Part shown: piece after piece, positions 14,416 to 21,557 of the stretch
Position numbering within the stretch: the first letter of the stretch is position 1
Layout: each line of letters starts with the position of its first letter
DNA from: a virus
Virus record (IMG/VR): IMGVR_UViG_3300042988_001354
Coordinates: 1-41,297 of that record
Strand: one strand, 5' to 3'
DNA length: 41,297 nucleotides
Position numbers and translations under genes: made by a program
Notes under the pieces: generated by a model
Told to the model about the DNA's origin: nothing
Seen by the model: only the letters and a program-made list of their open reading frames with translations
Databases searched by the model: none

Positions 14416-14805
14416 ATGAGCACGAAGAACAACGCGCGAACCCTCCCCTTCACTGTGGCCGCTGCTCCTTCGGATGAACTCGCAAGGATGGCGCGGCAGC
14501 TGGCGGAGATGCAGGCGGAGAACGAGCGGCTGAAGGTCGCGGCTGCCACAAGGCAGGCGGGACGGCTCAGTGTGAAGGTGAGCGCGAAGGGATGCGCTTC
14601 GGTGTACGGGCTCCAACGTATGCCGCTCAGCCTCTACCCCTCCCAGTGGGAGCGGCTGGCGAAGTTCCTCCCCGAAATCCTGGCCTTCATCCGTGAGAAC
14701 AAGGACCGGGAGTTCGAGGTGGAGGAGTACACGAAAGACGAGACGGGCAAGTCGGTGAAGACGGGCCGGAAGGTGAAGACCAAGCTGAACTTCCGGGAGG
14801 AGTAG
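14416..14805 (+). CDS. First early gene, hypothetical, 129 aa
   Basis: The start is ATG 14416 after AAGGACAG; in-frame codons further upstream run through the hairpin region and are not credible. A disordered Thr/Asn/Ala-rich start leads to a leucine-zipper-like helix (LARMARQLAEMQAENERLK). A compact domain follows (RLSVKVSAKGCASVYGLQ; RMPLSLYPSQWERLAKFLP) and a Lys/Glu-rich tail. The fold-like middle resembles small phage/plasmid proteins in which 'G..svyGl....vtly..qw..l' precedes a helix, but I cannot name the family firmly. As first gene of the early unit, it may act in early takeover or regulation. Confidence 0.75.
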   Translation: MSTKNNARTLPFTVAAAPSDELARMARQLAEMQAENERLKVAAATRQAGRLSVKVSAKGCASVYGLQRMPLSLYPSQWERLAKFLPEILAFIRENKDREFEVEEYTKDETGKSVKTGRKVKTKLNFREE

Positions 14806-14888
14806 CACCCCGGAGGTGAGGAGGGTCGGGGGTGAGGGCTGCTCATCCCTGCGCCCGCCCATCTTCGGGCGCAAAGGACAGGTGCACG

Positions 14889-14963
14889 GTGGACCCTTAC
14901 GTGATGTGGGCGCTGGCTTGGACGGCGGTGATGGCCTTCCCGGTGCTTCTCGGCAAGGCGTAG
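14889..14963 (+). CDS. 24-aa single-pass membrane peptide
   Basis: The frame from GTG 14889 to TAG 14963 encodes VDPYVMWALAWTAVMAFPVL plus a short LGKA end (Met at position 1 in the cell). Almost the whole peptide is one hydrophobic helix. It is directly preceded by AAAGGACAGGTGCAC, the same leader as at 24480-24493 before a clearly real gene, and by a GCGCCCG/CGGGCGC hairpin (14851-14872). This leader is the main reason to believe it. Function is unknown; tiny phage membrane peptides can modify host membrane proteins. Confidence 0.55.
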   Translation: MDPYVMWALAWTAVMAFPVLLGKA

Positions 14964-15023
14964 GACGCAGAGCGCAGACAACCAAGGACGCAGGACAACG
15001 CAGCACAGGACAGGGGCAGAGAC

Positions 15024-15188
15024 ATGAACCGTGGGAACTTCGTGATGGTGAAGCGTGGCAAGCGGTACGGCTGGCTGGAGAAGGGGGTGCTGGTGTGCCC
15101 GCCCGTGCTCAGCAGTCGGGAGAAGGCGGAGGAGTTGCTCGCGTGGTGGGAGGAGCAGGAGCAGGAGTACGCGAGGCAGGCGGCGTAG
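15024..15188 (+). CDS. Hypothetical small protein, 54 aa
   Basis: The start is ATG 15024, preceded by AGGACAGGGGCAGAGAC, a variant of the recurring leader. The sequence starts MNRGNFVMVKRGKRYGWLEK and ends in a Glu/Trp-rich helix (AEELLAWWEEQEQEYARQAA). The first half looks like a small beta hairpin. No family is recognised. It lies in a run of small early genes. Confidence 0.65.
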   Translation: MNRGNFVMVKRGKRYGWLEKGVLVCPPVLSSREKAEELLAWWEEQEQEYARQAA

Positions 15189-15190
15189 CC

Positions 15191-15439
15191 GTGGGCTGGG
15201 TGAGAGGAGACAAGCTCAGCCCGAAGCTGAGGGCGGAGGTGCTCGCGCGCTTCCTCTACAGGTGGACGCACTCCAACCCGAACAGAGAGAGGGTGTGGCG
15301 AGGGCTTAGCTCGCGCCCCACCACACTGCTCATCTCAGACGAGGAGTGGCTGCGCAGGTACTGCTTCAGGGTGACGCGGAAGGGTGAGCTGGACCGGAGG
15401 GTGACGCACGCATCCCCGGACTACGCAGAGGAAGGGTGA
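15191..15439 (+). CDS. Hypothetical small protein, 82 aa
   Basis: The start is probably GTG 15191, 2 nt after the previous stop; GTG 15200 is an alternative. The protein is basic with several Trp/Tyr residues (ARFLYRWTHSNPNRERVWRG; EEWLRRYCFRV). It may bind nucleic acid but has no recognised motif. The ribosome site is weak and translation may be coupled to the upstream gene. Confidence 0.58.
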   Translation: MGWVRGDKLSPKLRAEVLARFLYRWTHSNPNRERVWRGLSSRPTTLLISDEEWLRRYCFRVTRKGELDRRVTHASPDYAEEG

Positions 15440-15486
15440 ACCCGGCACGGATACGTGTGCCCAACGACTAGACAGAGGAGAAGTGC

Positions 15487-15696
15487 ATGAGCGGAGCACG
15501 GACGGACAGGCTGAACACATGGGAGATGCGCAGGATGCTGGACTTCCTGCTGTACCACGTCGCCGCGGAGACTCGGTACAAGCTGATGGCGGACATGCCC
15601 GTGGCCTACACGAAGTTGTACCCCACGTACCTCGACATCGAAACCATCGTGAAGGGGCAGGTGGATGTCGCAATCTCCGACGCCAAGCCCGACTGA
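15487..15696 (+). CDS. Hypothetical small protein, 69 aa
   Basis: The start ATG 15487 follows GAGGAGAAG. The sequence (MSGARTDRLNTWEMRRMLDF...) is helical with a Tyr-rich centre and ends VAISDAKPD. There is no cysteine motif or membrane segment. It overlaps the next small gene by 32 nt. Function is unknown. Confidence 0.68.
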   Translation: MSGARTDRLNTWEMRRMLDFLLYHVAAETRYKLMADMPVAYTKLYPTYLDIETIVKGQVDVAISDAKPD

Positions 15697-15832
15697 AGAG
15701 CACGAGGACCCGCCCCGGGGTGAGTGCCCCGAGTGTGGAGCGGAGTGCGAACCCGACACCCTCTGCCCTCCCTGCCTGCGCTGGTGGCGCAAGGTGGACG
15801 AGGAAGCAGACGAGATGATGGAGAGGGAGTGA
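15665..15832 (+). CDS. Zinc-ribbon microprotein, 55 aa
   Basis: The start is ATG 15665 inside the end of the preceding gene, with GGGGCAGG upstream; the stop overlaps the next ATG (TGATG). A disordered Ser/Pro/Glu-rich N-terminus leads to a clear four-cysteine ribbon (GECPECGAEC...LCPPC), then LRWWRK and an acidic helix. Zinc binding is likely. Such microproteins often bind host RNA polymerase or nucleic acid, but nothing here shows the partner. Confidence 0.62.
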   Translation: MSQSPTPSPTEEHEDPPRGECPECGAECEPDTLCPPCLRWWRKVDEEADEMMERE

Positions 15833-16008
15833 TGGACCCGAACGCGAACCTGCAAGAGATGCTCAGGCTGGCGAGGGAGGTGACGCGGTGCCTGGATGAG
15901 GGCATCGAGTGGGACAACGATGACGCTGCGCGCCTGGCTGAGCTGGTGCTGGCGTTGAACGGATGGCTGAAGGGAGGAGGCTTCCTCCCCTCCGACTGGC
16001 AGCGGTAG
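15832..16008 (+). CDS. Hypothetical acidic helical protein, 58 aa
   Basis: The start ATG 15832 overlaps the previous stop and has GGAGAGGGAG in front. The sequence (MDPNANLQEMLRLAREVTRC) continues with an acidic stretch (IEWDNDDAARLAELVLAL) and ends GGGFLPSDWQR. It looks like a compact helical pair. This pattern, with a C-terminal 'Gg.LP..W', is common in small phage proteins of unknown role. Confidence 0.7.
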   Translation: MDPNANLQEMLRLAREVTRCLDEGIEWDNDDAARLAELVLALNGWLKGGGFLPSDWQR

Positions 16009-16043
16009 CTACACCCAACCACGCAGTGAACGAGGACACGGAC

Positions 16044-17258
16044 ATGAGCGACATCACGGTGAACAGCGGCACGCAGGGCGTCTACATGGGGAACGAGAGC
16101 AGCGAGACGCGGAACGCCTACCTCAAGCTGCTCGCGCAGCGGGCTGGCTTCCGACTGCCGGAGACGAGGGTCCCGGAAGGGGAGTCCCTCCTCCCAATCG
16201 GTGAGGAGAACAAGCGCAAGTTGGAGACGGAGGTGGCTGCGCTGCCTGACCTCAGTGAGGGGCTGGCTGCCCTCCGCCAGCGGGTGAAGGAGGAGAACCC
16301 GGTGGACGTGAAGGTGCCCATCTCCCAGGTGCGGATGAGCAGCGAGCGGGCTGGCCTCTTCGGCAAGGGGCAGGACCCGGGCAAGGCGCTGGGGTACACC
16401 GAGGCCGGCTTCTCCCACGTGGTGGGGATGGTGAAGCCTGACGCGGTGCGGCAGGGGGCTTCGTCGGTGCTCCTCTCCCTCTCCCCGAAGACTCGGGCCG
16501 ACGTGTTCAACGAGTGGGCCGAGCGCAAGGTGCTCCGGGATGATGCGGTGCTCCGCACCATCCTCCACCCTGAGAGCAAGCGGCGGGTGATTCGGGCCGT
16601 CACTTCCACCAAGCACAGCCAGGAGAGGGGTGACGACTTGGCGATTGCCTCCGTGCTGGAGCGTTCCCTCCCCAAGGGTGGGAAGCTGCGTATCACCCGG
16701 AACTTCGACCGCACCGACTTCGAGATTCTCTTCCCGATGCTGGCCCGGGAGGTGAGGGTGGGCGACGCAGTGATGGCGAAGGTCCACGTCACGAACAGCG
16801 AGACGAAGGCACACAGCTGGGAAGTCTTCGGCGGCATCCTCCGGGTGCTCTGCTTCAACTTCATCACTGCCTGGGCAGGGAAGGACGAGGCGGTGGGAGG
16901 CAAGCACGTGGGAGACATCGGTCCTCGCATCGCTGACGCTGTGCTCCGGGCGCTGCGCACCATCGAGCCCTTCGTCCACGCCTTCGGGGATGCGTACTCG
17001 AACGAGCTGCCCGGTACCTTCCCCACCCGGGGTGAGGTGCTCACTCGGGTGGGCTCGGCGCTGGCCTTGCCGGACTCCACGCTGACGCTGGCCGGTCAGC
17101 TGTGGGATGCGGACGGGGTGAAGGGAGCGGGCAACACGCTGGCCGGGTTGGTCAACGCGCTGACCCGTGCTTCCCAGGAGGAGACGATGGCGCAGGCGGC
17201 AGTGACTGAGCAGGTGGCTGGCCGGCTGGTGATGGAGGGCTGGGCTGCGCTGAACTAG
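16044..17258 (+). CDS. DUF932-like phage/plasmid protein, 404 aa
   Basis: The start is ATG 16044 after GAGGACACGGAC. The central and C-terminal part (RVIRAVTSTKHSQ...; GDAVMAKVHVTNSETKAHSW; FGGILRVLCFNFIT) follows the layout of DUF932 proteins, where an 'R...S..y' segment, a central beta domain and 'isNSe.G..s....ll.RlvC.Ng' occur in that order. Family members are common on phages and plasmids and their biochemical role is not established. The protein is long for the early small-gene cluster and is followed by a hairpin (17267-17293), so it may end a sub-transcript. The family call is by pattern. Confidence 0.7.
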   Translation: MSDITVNSGTQGVYMGNESSETRNAYLKLLAQRAGFRLPETRVPEGESLLPIGEENKRKLETEVAALPDLSEGLAALRQRVKEENPVDVKVPISQVRMSSERAGLFGKGQDPGKALGYTEAGFSHVVGMVKPDAVRQGASSVLLSLSPKTRADVFNEWAERKVLRDDAVLRTILHPESKRRVIRAVTSTKHSQERGDDLAIASVLERSLPKGGKLRITRNFDRTDFEILFPMLAREVRVGDAVMAKVHVTNSETKAHSWEVFGGILRVLCFNFITAWAGKDEAVGGKHVGDIGPRIADAVLRALRTIEPFVHAFGDAYSNELPGTFPTRGEVLTRVGSALALPDSTLTLAGQLWDADGVKGAGNTLAGLVNALTRASQEETMAQAAVTEQVAGRLVMEGWAALN

Positions 17259-17266
17259 CAGCGAGT

Positions 17267-17293
17267 GGGGCTCACGCTGTGGAGGTGAGCCCC
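17267..17293 (+). terminator. GC hairpin after the DUF932-like gene
   Basis: A perfect 9-bp stem GGGGCTCAC/GTGAGCCCC (17267-17275 with 17285-17293) with a 9-nt loop. No U-run follows, so it may be a pause site, weak terminator or 3' stabiliser. A GGACAGGAGATACAC leader lies 27 nt downstream. Confidence 0.55.
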
Positions 17294-17320
17294 TGCTCGG
17301 TCTAGTTCATCGGACCTAAC

Positions 17321-17335
17321 GGACAGGAGATACAC
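17321..17335 (+). promoter_or_regulatory. Recurring 15-bp leader / ribosome-binding element (copy 2)
   Basis: GGACAGGAGATACAC ends directly at ATG 17336. It is identical to 18778-18792 and one base different from the minus-strand copy at 4697-4711. Confidence 0.75.
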
Positions 17336-18055
17336 ATGCGGAGCATCCTCAAGCAGGTGAGCAGCCAGGAAGCGGCAATCGACGGGCTGACGGACGACAT
17401 CGTGGGATTGGTCAGGAAGCAGGAGGACCTGACCCTCAGCGTGGCGCATCTCGTCAACGGCAAGGTGAACATCACCTCACTGGACGAGAAGCTGGAGGCT
17501 CATGCCCTGAACTTGAGGGCTGAGATTCTCAAGCTGCACGAGGGAGAGAAGGAGGAGAAGAGCAGCCACATCATGGACGGGGTGCGGGACATGGTGGACC
17601 GCTCGGTGGAAGACGCAGTGGAGAAGATTGACTGGGAGGCGATGGTCAACGGGAACATCGACGGTGCTCAGCTGCTCAACGACTGCTTCTCCTTCGGTGA
17701 CTACGAGTCCGAGGTGAAGGACGTCATCGACGACTGGGCAACCCGCTACCTGGGTGAGATGGTGAACGAGCACGCCTCTGACACGGTGAAGGAGATTGCC
17801 CACGAGGAAGTGGCGAAGGTGCTCGGTACCAACAGCGTCCTCGCTTTGAGGGAGGAGCTGCTCCTCAAGGTGGAGACGTTGACTGCCGAGGTGAACACGC
17901 TGCGCACGCAGGACACCGAGCACAGGCAGGAGATTCTCCGGCTCGTCTCTCGCCTCGCCATCACCGAGGACAACCTCTTCCACACCCGCTCCGCACTGAA
18001 CCGTCTCTGCGCCATCGTCGGCGTGGATTCCTCCACCTTCGAGCCCATCGCCTAG
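17336..18055 (+). CDS. Coiled-coil protein of unknown function, 239 aa
   Basis: The start is ATG 17336 straight after the conserved leader. The protein is almost wholly helical and acidic: a first coiled coil (residues 1-75), an acidic centre (DGVRDMVDRSVEDAVEKIDW; FGDYESEVKDVIDDW), and a second coiled coil (LREELLLKVETLTAEVNTLR onward). There is no membrane segment or enzyme motif. It could be an oligomeric scaffold or a host-directed early protein. I do not recognise a family. Confidence 0.75.
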   Translation: MRSILKQVSSQEAAIDGLTDDIVGLVRKQEDLTLSVAHLVNGKVNITSLDEKLEAHALNLRAEILKLHEGEKEEKSSHIMDGVRDMVDRSVEDAVEKIDWEAMVNGNIDGAQLLNDCFSFGDYESEVKDVIDDWATRYLGEMVNEHASDTVKEIAHEEVAKVLGTNSVLALREELLLKVETLTAEVNTLRTQDTEHRQEILRLVSRLAITEDNLFHTRSALNRLCAIVGVDSSTFEPIA

Positions 18056-18057
18056 GC

Positions 18058-18375
18058 ATGGAGGCTCATGTCATCGGGGCGCTGGCTGCTCGCCGTCTCT
18101 GGCTGCGCTGGTATGGGAGGCAGCGGGAGCGGCGGGCTCGTCAGTACTGGGTGAGCCGCCGAGAGGACCTCATCGAGCTACTCGGTGGCAGGTGTGCGAT
18201 GTGCGGACAGGACTGGGGACTGGAGGTAGACCACGAAGACGGGAAGGATTGGTGCGCACGGGAGGAGAACTCCCGAACGCGCATCCGTAGGTACTGGCAG
18301 GAGTACCAGCGGGGGGTGAAGCTGCGCGCCCTCTGCAAGGGATGCAACAGCGGTTACCTCAACTACGGGAGATAG
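18058..18375 (+). CDS. HNH-type endonuclease-like protein, 105 aa
   Basis: The start ATG 18058 is 2 nt after the previous stop. A very basic N-terminal third (RRLWLRWYGRQRERRARQYW) is followed by an HNH zinc fold: CAMCG (Cys46/Cys49), LEVDHEDG (Asp58-His59) and LCKGCNSG (Cys93/Cys96, Asn97). These fit the two CxxC knuckles and the DH...N catalytic pattern of HNH nucleases. Small HNH proteins in phages act in packaging, homing or host DNA degradation. Its position in the early unit, far from the terminase, favours a homing or early role. The acid-rich loop between the knuckles is somewhat long. Confidence 0.82.
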   Translation: MEAHVIGALAARRLWLRWYGRQRERRARQYWVSRREDLIELLGGRCAMCGQDWGLEVDHEDGKDWCAREENSRTRIRRYWQEYQRGVKLRALCKGCNSGYLNYGR

Positions 18376-18377
18376 AG

Positions 18378-18656
18378 ATGGCACGGCGCGAAGACAAGCT
18401 GAACCCCGACTACATGAAGTGGGCAGACGAGGACCCCGAGGAGTTCGCCAAGCACCACCCCTCGCTGGCTGACTCCGACTACCGCAAGCGGGTGAGGAAG
18501 ACCCTCGTCCGGTACACGGAGATGGAGTACCGCACGGTGAAGCAAGCTGCGCGGCGCACGAAGATGCGTGGGGTGGAGACGTTCGTGCGAGAGGCAGCGG
18601 TGCAAACGGCGATGCGCGTGCTCGGAAAGGTTGACTCGGAAGATTCGGAGAGTTAA
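18378..18656 (+). CDS. Hypothetical basic protein, 92 aa
   Basis: The start is ATG 18378 after GGGAGATAGAG, just past the HNH stop. The sequence (MARREDKLNPDYMKWADEDP) has an acidic patch followed by basic helices (YRKRVRKTLVRYTEMEYRTV; KQAARRTKMRGVETF). No family is recognised. A complex conditional-type terminator lies immediately downstream. Confidence 0.7.
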   Translation: MARREDKLNPDYMKWADEDPEEFAKHHPSLADSDYRKRVRKTLVRYTEMEYRTVKQAARRTKMRGVETFVREAAVQTAMRVLGKVDSEDSES

Positions 18657-18670
18657 CACTCGCGCCCTCG

Positions 18671-18773
18671 CTGGCCGGGAACCCAACGAGACAACTGAAT
18701 CTAGGCGGGGCCGGGCGTGCAATGCCGCACCTTCCCGGCCAGTGGCTAGCACGCCACACTGGCCCCGCTTTTT
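18671..18773 (+). terminator. Terminator with competing upstream pairing (attenuator-like)
   Basis: A stem GCGGGGCC/GGCCCCGC (18705-18712 with 18761-18768), with inner GGCGTGC/GCACGCC (18714-18720 with 18749-18755), is followed by TTTTTC. A compact alternative hairpin GGCCAGTG/CACTGGCC (18737-18744 with 18757-18764) uses the same 3' arm. An upstream perfect 11-bp pairing, CTGGCCGGGAA with TTCCCGGCCAG (18671-18681 with 18732-18742), would block the compact hairpin. Termination is well supported; switching is inference. Confidence 0.75.
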
Positions 18774-18777
18774 CTCT

Positions 18778-18792
18778 GGACAGGAGATACAC
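18778..18792 (+). promoter_or_regulatory. Recurring 15-bp leader / ribosome-binding element (copy 3)
   Basis: GGACAGGAGATACAC ends directly at GTG 18793, identical to 17321-17335. It begins 4 nt after the U-run of the terminator, leaving no room for a separate promoter. Confidence 0.75.
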
Positions 18793-19086
18793 GTGAGCGC
18801 CGACAAGATTGAACTCGCAGAGGTGGGCTTCGTGGTGCGGCTCGTCTGCAAGGCAGGGGTGAACGAGGACGGGGACATCTCCACGATGCACGTGCAGGGG
18901 GCGGAGGTGCAGGTGCTGGAAGGCACGGCGTCCAGTCTTCAGCTGCTGGCGAAGAGGCTCGCTCCTCAGCTGGTGCAGACGGCGTTGAACACCGCCCTTC
19001 AGAACGCGCAGTTCAAGAAGCAGCTGGTCAAGGAGCCGCGCACCCTCGCCAAGATTCTCCTCGCTGCCACCGACGATGAACGCTGA
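18793..19086 (+). CDS. Hypothetical protein, 97 aa
   Basis: The start is GTG 18793, fixed by the conserved leader. The first half is beta-type (IELAEVGFVVRLVCKAGVNE; MHVQGAEVQVLEG) and the second helical (SLQLLAKRLAPQLVQTALNT), ending ILLAATDDER. I recognise no family. The stop overlaps the next start by 11 nt. Confidence 0.7.
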   Translation: MSADKIELAEVGFVVRLVCKAGVNEDGDISTMHVQGAEVQVLEGTASSLQLLAKRLAPQLVQTALNTALQNAQFKKQLVKEPRTLAKILLAATDDER

Positions 19087-19330
19087 CCAGCTGCTCAGAG
19101 AGTGGATGCTCAAGCAGTGGGAAGCTCGCCTGAATCCGGGCAACGTGGCAGCGGACTTCGCTGCCTTCCGTGCCTGGAAGAACTTCGAGCGCACAACGGG
19201 AGCGGGCGGTGAGAGATACCCTTCAGGAGTGGAGGAAGTACCTTGTCTCCATCGACGAGGTGGAAGCCAGGCCCCCTACCTGGGTGCTGCCGGGGATGCT
19301 GCCTCCGGGCATGGTGCTGCTGGCGGGTGA
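19076..19330 (+). CDS. Hypothetical small protein overlapping the ATPase gene, 84 aa
   Basis: The start ATG 19076 overlaps the previous gene. The first 45 residues (MNADQLLREWMLKQWEARLN...FAAFRAWKNFERTTGAG) look like a genuine helical protein. The last about 40 residues overlap the ATPase gene in another frame and are Gly/Ala-rich. The ADQLLRE segment recurs at the start of the Sak4-like protein at 22664. The C-terminal extension may be an accident of the overlap. Confidence 0.5.
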   Translation: MNADQLLREWMLKQWEARLNPGNVAADFAAFRAWKNFERTTGAGGERYPSGVEEVPCLHRRGGSQAPYLGAAGDAASGHGAAGG

Positions 19331-19946
19331 CCCGAAGACGTACAAGTCCACCATCGTCCTCGCCATCATCAAGGCGCTGACGACGGGGACTTGGTTCGGT
19401 GACCCTCAGTACAAGCGAGAGCCAGTGAAGCGGGGCACTGCTGTCTACTTCGCAGCTGAGCAGTCCATGCGTGGCATCCGTCACGCCTACGAGACGAGGT
19501 TGCTGAAGAAGAAGAGGCCGAAGGGCAAGGCCAGCTTCGACTTCATCCTCGTGAAGAATCCCTGGGAGTGGAAGCTGGACGAGGTGCAGGGTGAGCGGGA
19601 CATGGTGCGGCTCATCACTGACCTGAAGCCTTCGGTCACCGTCGTTGACCCGCTGGTGTACTTCCACTCCCTCGATGAGAACGACCCTCGCTTGGTGCAG
19701 CCGCTCGTTCCGCTGCGTCAGGCGGTGCTGAAGTACGGAGGCACGCTGCTGGTAGTGCACCACTTCCGCAAGCCGGTGGATGGGAACTCCAAGACGGTGG
19801 ACTTCAGCCGGGTGCGTGGCACCACCGCTCTCTGGGGCATGGCAGATGGCGGCATCCTCACGCGCAAGATGTCCAGTGGGGCGGTGAGTATCTCGACGGA
19901 CTTCAAAGACTTCCGCGGTGGCAGCTGGGTGTGGAAGCCGGACTAG
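19209..19946 (+). CDS. RepA/AAA_25-like ATPase, probable replicative helicase
   Basis: The preferred start is GTG 19209, with GGGAG upstream, giving 245 aa; GTG 19170 is an in-frame alternative. Walker A is LLAGDPKTYKST (Lys46), with Tyr in place of the usual last Gly, a variant seen in AAA_25 proteins. Walker B-like PSVTVVDPLVYF and the VVHHFRKP sensor-like segment follow, then GTTALWGMADG. This layout fits the RecA-fold RepA/DnaB-like helicases of phages and plasmids. It would unwind DNA at the fork. No primase domain or gene is visible beside it. It opens the replication block. Confidence 0.8.
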   Translation: MRDTLQEWRKYLVSIDEVEARPPTWVLPGMLPPGMVLLAGDPKTYKSTIVLAIIKALTTGTWFGDPQYKREPVKRGTAVYFAAEQSMRGIRHAYETRLLKKKRPKGKASFDFILVKNPWEWKLDEVQGERDMVRLITDLKPSVTVVDPLVYFHSLDENDPRLVQPLVPLRQAVLKYGGTLLVVHHFRKPVDGNSKTVDFSRVRGTTALWGMADGGILTRKMSSGAVSISTDFKDFRGGSWVWKPD

Positions 19947-19955
19947 GACAAGGAC

Positions 19956-21557
19956 ATGGACCTCTGGAAACTGAAGCCTCGTGGTGAGGAGGGAGTGCTC
20001 ATCCCTCTGAGTACGAAGGACAAGCACGCGAAGAAGTGCATCGCCGTGGCAGCTGACGTGCCCGGCGCAGTGGTGGATTCGGATGGCTCGGTGGAGGGTG
20101 CACTGCACACCCTCTTCGCCTGCCTCGAAGCAGCGGGGCAGCAGGTGGAGTGGAGCAAGGCGACGAGGCTGAAGCCGATGATGGACCCGAAGGGGCTGCC
20201 TCCCTTCCAGGCTGAGGGCGTAGCCTTCATCCGAGGGATGATGGACACGGGCGTCCTCATCAACGACGACGTGGGTATCGGCAAGACGGTGCAGACCATC
20301 GCCGCACTGGCTGCCATGCAGGAGTGCAAGGTGGTGCTCTGCCCCTCCTTCCTCAAGCAACAGTGGCAGGGGGAGATTCACAAGTGGTCCCCCCTCTTCG
20401 CAGGCAGGGAGCAGAGGGTGCAGGTGGTGTGGCCCAGCGGGGACAAGCGCTCCAAGCTGGCGCCCATCCACAACCCTGACTGGGTGGTGGCCTTCTACCT
20501 CGACGCAGAGAAGGCGATGGAAGCAGTGGGTAGCCGGAGCTACGTGCTGGTCATCGACGAGATTCACAACGTGCGCGGCTTCAAGACTCAGCGCTTGGAA
20601 GCCGTGCAGACGGCTAGCACTTTCGCAGCTGGGCGGATGGGGCTGACGGGCTCCGTGCTCTACAACGACGGGGCACGCATCCACCCCATCCTCAGCCTCA
20701 TCTCTCCCGGGTACTGGGGGAACTTCGCATCCTTCGCTAAGCGGTACGCCGGCGCCACTGAGGGAGAGTACGGGCTGGTGATTGGGAAGAAGCTGACCAA
20801 CGCACCGGAGTTGCGCAAGCGGATGAGCACGATGTCCTTCCGTCGCACTCGCCCGGATGTGTACAAGCAGCTGCCCTTCGAGACGGTGTACCAGACGGTG
20901 TGGCTGGAGATGCCGGGAATGAACTCCCTCCTGCTCGCTTCGCTGAAGAGTGCAGGCATGGAGGCCATCGCTGCTCACGCCCATCTGGTGGCGGGCTTCA
21001 AGGTGAAGGCGCTTCAGGAGTACATCGCTAACGACAACGCCTCCGACCAGCCCAGCATCACCTTCACCTGGCTGCGCGAGCAGGCGAAGTCCATCGCTGC
21101 GCTGCTTCCTGACTCGTACCTCGTGCTCGGCGGGGACTCCTCTTCCCTCCGGCTGAAGCGCATCGCTGACTACGTGGCGCGCTGCAAGTCCACCGGCAAG
21201 GTGCCCCACGTCATCGGCACCTACGGCGCACTGAGCGAGGGAGCCAACCTCCAGTGGGCGAAGACGGTGAACCTCGCCGCCCTCGACTACACCCCGGACG
21301 TGGTGAAGCAGGCGGTAGGTCGGGCCGCACGGATGGGGCAGACGGGGACGGTGACGGTGCGCCTCTTCCTCGTGAGGAACAGCATCGACGAGCACATGGG
21401 ACGCATCGTGCAGGACAAGCTGGCTGAGCAGTTCAAGCTCGACGGGCGGCAGGAGATGGACAAGGCGCAGCTGAACGAAGCGTTGGAGCTGCGTGGTATC
21501 CAGGCTGCCCTGAAACGGATGTACGAGCGCGCACTGCGCGAGGAGAAGCGGGCATGA
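19956..21557 (+). CDS. SNF2-type DEAD/DEAH helicase, 533 aa
   Basis: The start is ATG 19956 after AAGGAC. Superfamily 2 motifs are clear: motif I DDVGIGKTVQTIA (Lys110), motif II VIDEIHN (Asp201-Glu202-Ile-His204), motif III-like GLTGSVLYN, and motif VI QAVGRAARMGQTG (Gln452 to Arg459). The Q-rich entry (LPPFQAEGVAFIRGMMDTGVL) and 'RaaRmGQtg' ending are typical of SNF2-like phage helicases. It probably remodels or unwinds DNA during replication or recombination. The stop overlaps the nuclease start by 4 nt, suggesting coupled expression. Confidence 0.9.
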   Translation: MDLWKLKPRGEEGVLIPLSTKDKHAKKCIAVAADVPGAVVDSDGSVEGALHTLFACLEAAGQQVEWSKATRLKPMMDPKGLPPFQAEGVAFIRGMMDTGVLINDDVGIGKTVQTIAALAAMQECKVVLCPSFLKQQWQGEIHKWSPLFAGREQRVQVVWPSGDKRSKLAPIHNPDWVVAFYLDAEKAMEAVGSRSYVLVIDEIHNVRGFKTQRLEAVQTASTFAAGRMGLTGSVLYNDGARIHPILSLISPGYWGNFASFAKRYAGATEGEYGLVIGKKLTNAPELRKRMSTMSFRRTRPDVYKQLPFETVYQTVWLEMPGMNSLLLASLKSAGMEAIAAHAHLVAGFKVKALQEYIANDNASDQPSITFTWLREQAKSIAALLPDSYLVLGGDSSSLRLKRIADYVARCKSTGKVPHVIGTYGALSEGANLQWAKTVNLAALDYTPDVVKQAVGRAARMGQTGTVTVRLFLVRNSIDEHMGRIVQDKLAEQFKLDGRQEMDKAQLNEALELRGIQAALKRMYERALREEKRA

